From Sphingobacterium chuzhouense (GTDB lineage: Bacteria; Bacteroidota; Bacteroidia; Sphingobacteriales; Sphingobacteriaceae), in assembly GCF_014692525.1 (NCBI RefSeq), contig NZ_JACNYL010000002.1, positions 930,001-994,000 of the forward strand: DNA of 64,000 bases, given 5' to 3'. The notes beneath the pieces were generated by a model that saw nothing but the letters and a program-made list of their open reading frames with translations, did no database searches and was not told the origin of the DNA. The position numbers and the translations under genes are program-made. Every line of letters begins with the position of its first letter. Position 1 is the first letter of the stretch. Below are positions 18,901 to 25,642 of this stretch, piece after piece.

Positions 18901-19713
18901 CTTCGCAAGCTCCTCATGCCAGTTAATTTCTGTTGTGAGGTATTCTATTTCTTTTTCCTTTATCTTGATATCTGCCTCTAGCTGTAATCGTTCCTCATGC
19001 AAAGATTGTGTTTCTTCTTCGGTAAGAATTTCGATGCCTTCTTTTCGGAAATTAAGGTCACGAAGCTGCTGTTCTTCCAGTTTATAATTATCGTATATCC
19101 TTTTCGATATTTCGGAATAGATGTGTGTACCGGTAAGTTTCTCTAGGAGGGACGATTTTTCATCCTTGCTGGCTCTCATGAAGGCTGTAAAATCGCCTTG
19201 AGCCAGTAATACAGAACGCGTAAACTGCTCAAAGTTTAACCCTACCAACCGCTCTATTTCTTTATAGGTTTCTACTTTCTTACCCGGTATATCGATATGT
19301 GATGTGATGTTTTTTAATACGATCGAGTCGGCCTGAATGCTCCCGTCGGCTTTATTTCTCGCTCGACGTACACTCCACGTGCTACGGTATTGTTGCCCGT
19401 CGATGCCTACAAAATCCACCTCTGCAAATCCTTCGGCAGTGCCATCCCGCAAGATACCTCGCACATCGCCTTGGCTGATCTTGTTACCCTGAACGTCGTG
19501 AATTTCTATACCTACCTCTTTTGCTTGAAGATATCGAGGTGTTTTGCCATATAGGGCAAGACATAGTGCATCAAGGATGGTGGACTTGCCCGCACCTGTT
19601 GATCCAGTGATAGCGAAAATCCCAGCAGAGCACAGTGGCTCGGAGGTGAAATCTATCTCAGTCTGTCCTTCTAACGAGGCTAAGTTTTTAATTCGAATAG
19701 CTAATATCTTCAT
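15979..19713 (-). CDS. sbcC: SbcC exonuclease subunit (Rad50-like ATPase)
   Basis: ATPase subunit (1244 aa) of the SbcCD complex, which cleaves hairpins and processes DNA ends in the cytoplasm. Walker A is near residues 35-44 (ITGSTGAGKSTILDALCLAL). Long antiparallel coiled coils flank a zinc hook, CPVCGSEDHP, near residue 615. The C-terminal lobe has the signature YSLSGGESFLVSLALALGLA and Walker B ESLFIDEGFGSLD. The start is one base after the sbcD stop, so the two are translated as a unit. Length is normal for the family. SbcCD is core DNA repair, not specifically a defence gene. Confidence 0.96.
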   Translation of the reverse strand: MKILAIRIKNLASLEGQTEIDFTSEPLCSAGIFAITGSTGAGKSTILDALCLALYGKTPRYLQAKEVGIEIHDVQGNKISQGDVRGILRDGTAEGFAEVDFVGIDGQQYRSTWSVRRARNKADGSIQADSIVLKNITSHIDIPGKKVETYKEIERLVGLNFEQFTRSVLLAQGDFTAFMRASKDEKSSLLEKLTGTHIYSEISKRIYDNYKLEEQQLRDLNFRKEGIEILTEEETQSLHEERLQLEADIKIKEKEIEYLTTEINWHEELAKLGTAQHSAHILLQQAVDAKENSRDRKQKLFHTEQAQKTRSWSDTLKHAQQQKGDKKATLTTLKESIAQLDSQKLTLDAQLATLETDLKAKNNAFNDAAPLLAEARRLDTLLLEKRDQLVKAKEDADVASLKSSEQEKAVEDKQAALTKLLLEIEKLEAWKVENIDRRPIAENREIILSKLQDAHKLLEALQSAVDELAGLQQKITKGETEKGELETLLRKHRQGWDDLKKQYDAQSSALSLVAIESLSKEKEETDRAVEDIIQAQASWQLLYKEMEDYERLTRKQLKDQADYEAKKERLQALSQQLASENVQKEISAQLLQKARLAASENVEALRATLVDHEPCPVCGSEDHPYALHNPQLDNVLATLEATHLENEQTYLHTYRRHNALEQECQSLQLTMQGQSEEITTKKSALDGLIHQWESSTVGKESLGISDATKAQWIDEKIESLRTTQSNLHAQAQAYHAQKGELEFVKAKLDQLKESIDGCNGQLKDKVSALALYQEQRQNQTIKRETARLAICDVEELLSPHFNFPDWMENWKKAPAPFLDRINTFATRWKDSTDKLEENNRQHAILVATLQELESQAKKLISDSSDKRAVHTLQYKNYKELEIQRQAIFRGQSAEDIEVQLKQALTEAQQQLEDLKKVRQQLSIDITRAITQQEELIATIEVLETDTTAAIKKMQNWLDSYNLQHSLTLTMDMLHELLSLPSDWIDRERAALQIIEEEVMKGRSIFNERTHQLETHKQKSLSERPLDELNALIVATRTDAEQNKQTRGEIAFKLQQDKSNKERIGELLKSIAVQTNISERWGKLNEIIGSADGKKFRQIAQEYTLDVLLGYANIHLQVLTNRYKIERIPTTLGLQVVDQDMGDEVRTVYSLSGGESFLVSLALALGLASLSSSRMKVESLFIDEGFGSLDPTTLNIAMDALERLHNQGRKVGVISHVQEMTERIPVQIMVSKQQSGKSKVELTSV

Positions 19714-19714
19714 C

Positions 19715-20956
19715 TTATTCTCCGGCTTGATTTACTTCTTGGGCTACTTGCTGAAACAATTGCATGATATCGGTTGGCACCTCAGTGCTGTATCGGGACT
19801 GATAGACTTTAGCAAACACATCTATAGGTTGTAGTTCCTGGAGCATTTCTTGAGTAACGAATTCAGCTCCTTCACTAGTGGAGGTAGGGTATTTTACATC
19901 AATCTTGGCGAGTCTTACATTCTTGCCTATTAAGGCTGTTTCTATTTTGTGTCGTAAAGCTGGTTCGGGGCCATCGAGTAGTATACGCACTTCTAAATAA
20001 GGTGTTTTTTCTACCATACCACCCTTTGCAGGCAATTGTTCTAACAGCATAAGGACTTCCGGCAATGGTTGGGCATTAAACGGAACTCTTTGAAGTGGAA
20101 CAAATAATGGGACTTCAATCGACCTCAGGTTATGGATCTCCGAATCCAAGTCAAAGATGATAACTTGGTGTTTATAGTTTAGCTCAGAAAAAGACATCGG
20201 AAGCGGACTTCCGGAATAGCGGATATGATCCTTCCCTCCTATGCGTTGCGCCTTGTGGATATGACCTAAGGCAACGTATTTAATTTCAGGATTAAATGCA
20301 TTTGCGGAAATACTCTCTACTCCTCCCATGATAAGGCGCTCCGCTTTATCGAGATCGGTCACTTCGGCCTGCTGCGCATGCAAATGCCCCATAGCGATGA
20401 TAGATTGCTTATTTTCTTTGTTCTGCTGAATATAATCGAAGGCTTCGCTATATAATGCGCTTACTCCTTCTGTATATGGATTTGTACAATCTGGAATTGA
20501 TGGATAGTCGCCCATGCGTAGAAACGGAACCGCAAGACACCATGCACAGGTTGTTCCCGATGCATCGTGCAACGGTACGGCCATCTTTTTATAATCTATT
20601 TCTCCGTCCTCATCTCTTTCGACCACACCTATAATATGCACATTAGAGGATTCTAGAAGTGGTTTAGGTGCTTCTAAACGGGAAGCTGAGTCATGATTCC
20701 CTGCGGTAATAATAATCTGCAAATCTGGGTTCGCTCTTGTAGCTTGGTTCAAAAATGTGTAGAACATTTTTATTGATGCCGCTGCTGGGTTCGAAATATC
20801 AAAAACATCTCCACTAACCAGCAATACATCAATTTGTTCTGTTTCGAGAATATGCACCAACCAGTCTAAGAATCGTTGATGTTCGTAGGTTCGGTCGTAT
20901 TCGTGAAACAATTGACCTATGTGCCAGTCTGCTGTATGAAGGATCTTAATTGCCAT
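19715..20956 (-). CDS. sbcD: SbcD exonuclease subunit (Mre11-like nuclease)
   Basis: Metallophosphoesterase-fold nuclease subunit of SbcCD, 413 aa. All five metal-binding motifs are visible: ILHTADWHIGQ near residue 8, LVSGDVFD near 47, ITAGNHDS near 86, MGHLHA near 193 and LGHIHKA near 231. The C-terminal part forms the SbcC-contact region. Directly upstream of sbcC and followed by it after a single base. Two tiny ORFs on the same strand lie just upstream. Confidence 0.96.
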   Translation of the reverse strand: MAIKILHTADWHIGQLFHEYDRTYEHQRFLDWLVHILETEQIDVLLVSGDVFDISNPAAASIKMFYTFLNQATRANPDLQIIITAGNHDSASRLEAPKPLLESSNVHIIGVVERDEDGEIDYKKMAVPLHDASGTTCAWCLAVPFLRMGDYPSIPDCTNPYTEGVSALYSEAFDYIQQNKENKQSIIAMGHLHAQQAEVTDLDKAERLIMGGVESISANAFNPEIKYVALGHIHKAQRIGGKDHIRYSGSPLPMSFSELNYKHQVIIFDLDSEIHNLRSIEVPLFVPLQRVPFNAQPLPEVLMLLEQLPAKGGMVEKTPYLEVRILLDGPEPALRHKIETALIGKNVRLAKIDVKYPTSTSEGAEFVTQEMLQELQPIDVFAKVYQSRYSTEVPTDIMQLFQQVAQEVNQAGE

Positions 20957-20966
20957 TTAATTAGAT

Positions 20967-21113
20967 TTATACTTTGTTAACCATAATAATTTGATCTGGC
21001 ATGAATTTTTCAAATTCGTGTGAATGTATTATATCTAAGATATAGATCTGGTTCGTTTGTTTGATCAGATAAGCACCAGCAAGCTGATGATCGGTTATCG
21101 TTTTATCTTCCAC
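20967..21113 (-). CDS. 48-aa small protein upstream of sbcD (GTG start)
   Basis: Reading from GTG at 21113 gives 48 residues: MEDKTITDHQLAGAYLIKQT continuing NQIYILDIIHSHEFEKFMPD and QIIMVNKV. The composition is protein-like (patterned hydrophobics, balanced charge) and an in-frame stop lies two codons upstream, so the short length is forced. It ends 11 bp before the sbcD start codon, so it may be co-transcribed or translationally linked with sbcD. I recognise no family. It could be a real small protein or a decayed remnant. Confidence 0.45.
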   Translation of the reverse strand: MEDKTITDHQLAGAYLIKQTNQIYILDIIHSHEFEKFMPDQIIMVNKV

Positions 21114-21161
21114 GCCTTAGTATTTGGTTTAATATTTTAGATGGATTAAATTGAATTACGG

Positions 21162-21308
21162 TTAATAATCTGTCTCTAAAATAATTAAAGTATTTGAGAT
21201 TTCAAAGAGCCGTGAAGACTTATCTCCATATTTGTATAGCTGACAAAGTGCTACTAAACGTGTCGGATTGGAAGCCTCTTTTGTTTCATAAGTGATTTTC
21301 ATTTTCAT
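21162..21308 (-). CDS. 48-aa small protein, second ORF upstream of sbcD
   Basis: Starting at ATG 21308 the product is MKMKITYETKEASNPTRLVA continuing LCQLYKYGDKSSRLFEISNT and LIILETDY. The composition is protein-like and it lies 48 bp upstream of the other 48-aa ORF on the same strand. Both ORFs are exactly 147 bp with stop, though their sequences are unrelated. No family recognised. Given the order, the two ORFs and sbcD-sbcC may share one transcript. Confidence 0.45.
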   Translation of the reverse strand: MKMKITYETKEASNPTRLVALCQLYKYGDKSSRLFEISNTLIILETDY

Positions 21309-21652
21309 AAAGTGTACGGTATTGTGTCTGCTAACAAAGGTACCGCGGTACGAGATACGAGCAATACGGAAAACCGTAAAATGGATAGTATAGGTATATC
21401 GGGGAATGTAGAAAAAAAAGGCGGAAACTGCGTGTGAGGTAACGCGCCGACAACTACGCTAAGTGATGTAAAAACAAATTGGGCGGCTATCGCGTATAAT
21501 ATATGGCGGTGAACACTGTTGCCAGCCTTAGCAGAAAATTTAGTCTAAAAAACTTGATGCTAACAAATAATATGTGTCATTTGTAAAATGAGTTTATCGG
21601 CACACATACGGAATATAATCAAACAGTTACCAGACAGGAAAGCTAAATAAAA
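21309..21652. other. Intergenic stretch, no gene seen
   Basis: About 340 bases of higher GC in the middle (around 21420-21530, CGCGCC, GGCGGC and GCGATA-type words), unlike the AT-rich sequence on both sides. No ORF, clear hairpin or known element was recognised. It separates the sbcCD block from the PIN/ImmA pair and may mark an insertion boundary. Confidence 0.4.
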
Positions 21653-22171
21653 TCAAACATTCCAAGCCTTGAGGCGTTTGCTAATCTCGTTCATGAGCCG
21701 TTTATTATTTTGATAAATGAAGTTTGTAGCAACAAGCTGTTTCAATTTAGAGGCTGCTTGTTTTCGGGATAATAACTTCAACTCTACCAAGCGATCAAAT
21801 ATCCAGAGCATACCATGATAATCAATATCCTTATTCTTAGCACAGTTACGCACCGCCTTATCACTGCTCAAAACACAAGCATTAATCTTTGCCGCGATAT
21901 GTAAAACTGATTTGTCGGCTTCGGACAATGCCCTGGAATAAGAAGCTGCATAGATTTCGTCAAAATCAGACTCCACGAGATTATGCACGGTCAATCGACC
22001 GACAGATTGATAGGCCTTCAACACCTGACTCTGATCATGATACAGCTCAAACATAACGGCAGAAGTGGTGTGTACCTCTATGTCTAAATCGAAAAAAACT
22101 CCGACCAAATCCAGATCATAAAGGTCTATAAAAATACAGGCATCAGTGACAACTAACTTCAACTTGACCAT
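21653..22171 (-). CDS. PIN-domain protein, putative toxin/nuclease partner of ImmA
   Basis: Protein of 172 aa with a PIN-like ribonuclease pattern. An N-terminal acidic site, VVTDACIFIDLYDLD, is followed by a central conserved Glu in SAVMFELY and the SEADKSVLHIA segment and then VLSSDKAVRNCAK, placing three or four carboxylates as in PIN active sites. The C-terminus is a basic helical tail. It follows the XRE-ImmA/IrrE gene by 15 bp, a pairing typical of COG2856-type toxin/regulator modules. As a PIN protein it would cleave RNA; the target is unknown. Confidence 0.75.
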   Translation of the reverse strand: MVKLKLVVTDACIFIDLYDLDLVGVFFDLDIEVHTTSAVMFELYHDQSQVLKAYQSVGRLTVHNLVESDFDEIYAASYSRALSEADKSVLHIAAKINACVLSSDKAVRNCAKNKDIDYHGMLWIFDRLVELKLLSRKQAASKLKQLVATNFIYQNNKRLMNEISKRLKAWNV

Positions 22172-22186
22172 ACCAAAACTTAGAAT

Positions 22187-23242
22187 CTAGAAAATCAGTT
22201 GTTGCTTTTTAAACTCTGCCAATGGTTGATTATTTAAGACAGCCGCTTTGGACATCGAAATCTGTTCTTCTGCCAACGCTCTAAACAGGAGTTGTTCAAA
22301 ACGATTGGATTGTTCTACTCCTTCATAGTCCACAGGTTCGTCTATACGCCAATCCATTTGCTTAAAGAAGAAAAACAATTGCTTGGTATAATGCTCATTG
22401 ATAATCCTGCAATCTTTTGCACGCATAATAATAGCCTGCATCGAAATCCCATACTGCTTCTTAATATTGCCAAGTTCTTGAGGCGACAGCTTAGTACGAT
22501 GCTGACCTAATTCTTCTCTAATAGTTTCTTCTGGAAGTAACATAGCACCTGCAAACTGATGGCATAGATTTTCTTTTTGCTTTTCGGTCACTTTGCCAAA
22601 GTGCAGTAATAAATGAGCCACTTCGTGAAGTAAAGTGAATCGGATACGATCCGGTTTATTGGTCTTTTTAGTATTATAAGCTACCACCGGAATAGTCTGA
22701 TTGACATAAGTCTGTAATCCATCAAAATCATCATCCACTTTGAGCTTGACAACCTTGATATGCTTATCCTCTAAAAGCTCAACGATATTAAATATCGGTC
22801 CTAAACCTAAATCCCACGCCTCACGTAATGCTTTTGCTGCTTGATTAACCTGCTCATAAGAAGTAACATTGTGGAAATCTGTCAAAGGGTTGACAAATTC
22901 AGTGGGTAGACCCAAGATCTCTTCTAACTCCAAATACCTAGAAAGGTATTCCTTAGTCTTTTCTTTAATGGCAACCGCCTCTTTTGAAGACATCTTGTCG
23001 AGTTTTCTATACTCGACGTCGCCCAGTTCTACTTTAGTAGACCGAAAAAAATAGTCTGGAGTTACACCCATGACCTTACTCAACCAGCCAATTTTTTCAC
23101 TATCAGGAACGACCTCTCCTTTTTCGTATCGGTGCAGTGCCTGACGGGTGACTTTATTTTCCAACGCATCTGCCAATTCCTGTAATGAAAATCCATTCAT
23201 TAAACGGGCAGACTTAAAACGTTCTGCAAATACCGCTTTCAT
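22187..23242 (-). CDS. XRE helix-turn-helix / ImmA-IrrE metallopeptidase
   Basis: Regulator-protease of 351 aa. The N-terminal XRE helix-turn-helix spans residues 5-65 (FSLQELADALENKVTRQALHRYEKG). The ImmA/IrrE zinc metallopeptidase domain carries LLHEVAHLLLHFG (HExxH) near residue 208 with a downstream Glu in MLLPEETIRE. Such fusions bind their own promoter and cleave or relieve repression on a signal such as DNA damage. It is the first gene of a pair with the PIN protein and is divergent from the Pycsar operon across a 233-bp region rich in inverted repeats, so it may also regulate that operon. Confidence 0.88.
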   Translation of the reverse strand: MKAVFAERFKSARLMNGFSLQELADALENKVTRQALHRYEKGEVVPDSEKIGWLSKVMGVTPDYFFRSTKVELGDVEYRKLDKMSSKEAVAIKEKTKEYLSRYLELEEILGLPTEFVNPLTDFHNVTSYEQVNQAAKALREAWDLGLGPIFNIVELLEDKHIKVVKLKVDDDFDGLQTYVNQTIPVVAYNTKKTNKPDRIRFTLLHEVAHLLLHFGKVTEKQKENLCHQFAGAMLLPEETIREELGQHRTKLSPQELGNIKKQYGISMQAIIMRAKDCRIINEHYTKQLFFFFKQMDWRIDEPVDYEGVEQSNRFEQLLFRALAEEQISMSKAAVLNNQPLAEFKKQQLIF

Positions 23243-23305
23243 CTTTTATCCTTTTTCTTGGTATAGACCAAAAATACATCAAATGGTTTACATATCATCA
23301 TAAAA

Positions 23306-23345
23306 AATGTTAAATGTAACAAAATAATGTAACATTGTCATGACA
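23306..23345. promoter_or_regulatory. Inverted repeats upstream of the XRE-ImmA gene
   Basis: AATGTTA (23306-23312) and TAACATT (23330-23336) are inverted arms, and TGTCATGACA (23336-23345) is a perfect 10-bp palindrome directly after. A related CATGACAAT recurs about 25 bp further on. Position in the divergent promoter region suggests operators for the XRE protein. Confidence 0.45.
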
Positions 23346-23419
23346 GAATATCATACTCAAAATATACATGACAATATTTCAGAGTACAATATAAATCAAT
23401 CACCTAAAAACACTATATA

Positions 23420-23456
23420 GTTTACAAAATTAACAAATGGAATACATTTTGTAAAC
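23420..23456. promoter_or_regulatory. 10-bp inverted repeat before the Pycsar operon
   Basis: GTTTACAAAA and TTTTGTAAAC are perfect inverted arms separated by 17 bp, ending 19 bp before the start codon of the first Pycsar gene. The position would overlap the promoter or leader, so binding of a regulator here could silence the operon. Confidence 0.5.
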
Positions 23457-23475
23457 CAGAAATAAATAATTAAAT

Positions 23476-23988
23476 ATGACTAACGACGAAAGAGAAAAAA
23501 CCGAAAGAGATCGATTGGAGTTTTGCATCCACAGGTATGACCATTACTTTGATAGCCTAAATAGCAAAAGTACAGTTTATCTTACACTCACCACGTTTTT
23601 AGTAGGAGGCCTTCTTGCCGGTTATACGCAACTCGACCCCTTACTTGACTACACTATAATATTCAAATTCATGTATATCTTGCCTATCCTATTAGGGTTG
23701 ATTACAATGACCTTAATAATCTACTCATCCGTACCCTACTTGAGTAAAAACTCAAAATCAATTTATTATTTCGGGGGTGTAGCTGCAAGACTAGATGAAG
23801 ATTTTTGCAAAAAATCTCAGACCATCAGTTACGAAGACGAGTTGGATGATCTTCGAAACCAAACACACATTTTATCCTGTGGTTTAGTAAAAAAATATGA
23901 TAAACTAAAATATGCAGGATACTTGATTCTCACACAGTTCGCGACTGTCTTCGCCCTATTCATTTATATAATCATTAATCTAAAATAA
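23476..23988 (+). CDS. Pycsar-type transmembrane effector (PycTM-like)
   Basis: Membrane protein of 170 aa matching the Pycsar effector family. The N-terminal helix (RDRLEFCIHRYDHYFDSLNSK) is the typical cytosolic opening, followed by membrane segments at about 34-53 (VYLTLTTFLVGGLLAGYTQL), 63-87 (FKFMYILPILLGLITMTLII) and 147-168 (YLILTQFATVFALFIYIIIN). Between the last two is the cytosolic stretch with DFCKKSQTISYEDELDDLRNQ. Known PycTM proteins bind cyclic pyrimidine nucleotides made by PycC and damage the inner membrane, aborting infection. The cyclase gene follows after 7 bp. Confidence 0.82.
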   Translation: MTNDEREKTERDRLEFCIHRYDHYFDSLNSKSTVYLTLTTFLVGGLLAGYTQLDPLLDYTIIFKFMYILPILLGLITMTLIIYSSVPYLSKNSKSIYYFGGVAARLDEDFCKKSQTISYEDELDDLRNQTHILSCGLVKKYDKLKYAGYLILTQFATVFALFIYIIINLK

Positions 23989-23995
23989 TTTTAAT

Positions 23996-24985
23996 ATGAA
24001 TATTTATAACGACTATTTAAACACAATTAAACAGGCGATACAGACAGATAGGCTATATGAGAACTACTCAAAAAAAGAGAGAAAAAGCCTAGTAAAAAAC
24101 AGTATGAGTTATCAAACATTCTCGGCTTCAGAAAACGGAATACTGCCAAGTCTTCAGGACCTTATGATTCAAGTTCCGGAGAGAAAACTCAATCAACGTT
24201 TAGGGCTTCACCCGGATTTTGCACATCTAAAAGGAACTGAAAATATAGAGGATTCAGCTATTGTATCTATGTTTATCGACATAAAAGGGTCTACCAATCT
24301 TTTCAAAAAATACTCAAACCCTACAATAGTTATCATCCAGAACACAATACAAAGAGCTGCCATACATACATGTTTAATTTTTGGTGGATACGTACATCGG
24401 TTACAAGGCGACGGTGCATTTGTTTATTTCGGCGGCAAAGAAATCAATCTAGAAACCGCATCAAAGAATGCACTCAAAGCTGCAACCATATTTACCTACT
24501 TCGTGAAAAATGACCTAAAAGAGCTGTTTTTGGAACAAGGAATTGAAAAAATATTTACCAGAATCGGCATTGATCTAGGATATGATGAAGACGTAACTTG
24601 GGCGATGGCAGGTACTGGCGAAATCAGCGAAGTGACGACTTTCAGCCTACACACCAGCCTTGCTAGTAAAATGCAAAGTTACGCAGAAAGTAATGGTATT
24701 GTGATCGGAGAAAATATGGTGACCGAATCCAAAATATCTGACGATTTTTATAGCACCGTTGCCAGCCGAACAATGAACAATGCCGATCGATACATATTCC
24801 AAATACCCGAAGAATCTTTTAGATATACCCAATATGATTTTCGTTGGGATAAATATCTAAAAACACTCGATTTCGTAGTAACGGATCCCTATACAGGACG
24901 CATCAGCATTAAATCTAAAACTTTAAACAACCCGACATATCTAAAACCAATTGCGGAAACAAATAAACCATACTTGAACAAATAG
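23996..24985 (+). CDS. Pycsar-type class III nucleotide cyclase (PycC-like)
   Basis: Cyclase of 329 aa. The class III catalytic core lies at about residues 85-240: the first metal Asp in MFIDIKGSTNLF (near 96), the second in HRLQGDGAFVYFGG (near 141), and a beta-strand/transition-state region around RIGIDLGYDEDVTWAMAGTG. A family-specific region precedes it and a C-terminal tail of about 60 residues follows. With the PycTM-like gene directly upstream it should make cCMP or cUMP on phage infection; which nucleotide cannot be read with confidence. The next gene starts only 2 bp after its stop. Confidence 0.85.
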   Translation: MNIYNDYLNTIKQAIQTDRLYENYSKKERKSLVKNSMSYQTFSASENGILPSLQDLMIQVPERKLNQRLGLHPDFAHLKGTENIEDSAIVSMFIDIKGSTNLFKKYSNPTIVIIQNTIQRAAIHTCLIFGGYVHRLQGDGAFVYFGGKEINLETASKNALKAATIFTYFVKNDLKELFLEQGIEKIFTRIGIDLGYDEDVTWAMAGTGEISEVTTFSLHTSLASKMQSYAESNGIVIGENMVTESKISDDFYSTVASRTMNNADRYIFQIPEESFRYTQYDFRWDKYLKTLDFVVTDPYTGRISIKSKTLNNPTYLKPIAETNKPYLNK

Positions 24986-24987
24986 AA

Positions 24988-25635
24988 ATGGCTTCTTTTG
25001 AAAAGGACTTTAAATCTGTAGTAAGATATTTTCCCAAATTAAGTTTTCGAACATCAAAGAGCTGTCCATTTTGGCAAATCGAGGGAAAAATTGATATACA
25101 AGATACAGCAAATGCATATTGGGAGACTTTTGATATTATTATCAAAGTCCCCAAAAGCTACCCCCATTGTATCCCTAAAGTTTTTGAAAAAAGCAACCAT
25201 ATTAAAAGGCATCCAGATTGGCATATAGACGACAAAGGTGAATGTTGTGTGGATATAAACAACCGTTTGAAGGTAGAAGCAAAAAGAGGAATAAACATAC
25301 TTGAATTTGTCAGGAAAAAAGTATACAGTTATTTCGCCAATCAACTTTACAAAAAATATCACAAGGAATATGCAAATGGCGAATACAAACATTCGAATGA
25401 GGGTATTTTACAGTATTACATAGAAGATCTTGGATTTACCTCAATATATGAGGTACTGAAAGTACTACAACGACTAAGCCAAGATACGAAAATTGATAGA
25501 AACTCCATGTGTCCATGCGGATCAACAAAAAAGACAAAAAAATGCCATTTGAATCAGATCAATCTAATAATCAGCTCCGGCAAGAAAACAATTTTGACCG
25601 ATAGAATTTCATTAGAGGAAGTCGAAAAAAAATAA
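24988..25635 (+). CDS. E2-like (UBC-fold) protein with C-terminal SEC-C zinc motif
   Basis: Protein of 215 aa. Residues 45-92 follow the E2 ubiquitin-conjugating layout: a strand pair with VPKSYPHCIPKVFE (the YPxxxPxV turn), then HIKRHPDWHIDDKGECCVDI, where C87 in GxxCVD falls at the position of the E2 catalytic cysteine. A helical stretch follows, and residues 174-188 form a SEC-C zinc motif (C175, C177, C186, H187). It lies 2 bp after the cyclase gene and 7 bp before the membrane gene, so it belongs to the Pycsar-like operon. By analogy with E2-containing CBASS it could conjugate the cyclase to a target; this is inference. Confidence 0.72.
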   Translation: MASFEKDFKSVVRYFPKLSFRTSKSCPFWQIEGKIDIQDTANAYWETFDIIIKVPKSYPHCIPKVFEKSNHIKRHPDWHIDDKGECCVDINNRLKVEAKRGINILEFVRKKVYSYFANQLYKKYHKEYANGEYKHSNEGILQYYIEDLGFTSIYEVLKVLQRLSQDTKIDRNSMCPCGSTKKTKKCHLNQINLIISSGKKTILTDRISLEEVEKK

Positions 25636-25642
25636 TATTACG

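Noticed and set aside
15979..20956. SbcCD as part of the defence operon
   Set aside because: It is a universal DNA-repair pair with its own start; only its position beside the island is notable.
21420..21530. Integron attC-like site
   Set aside because: GC-rich words and short inverted pieces are present, but no clear attC core sites or integrase.
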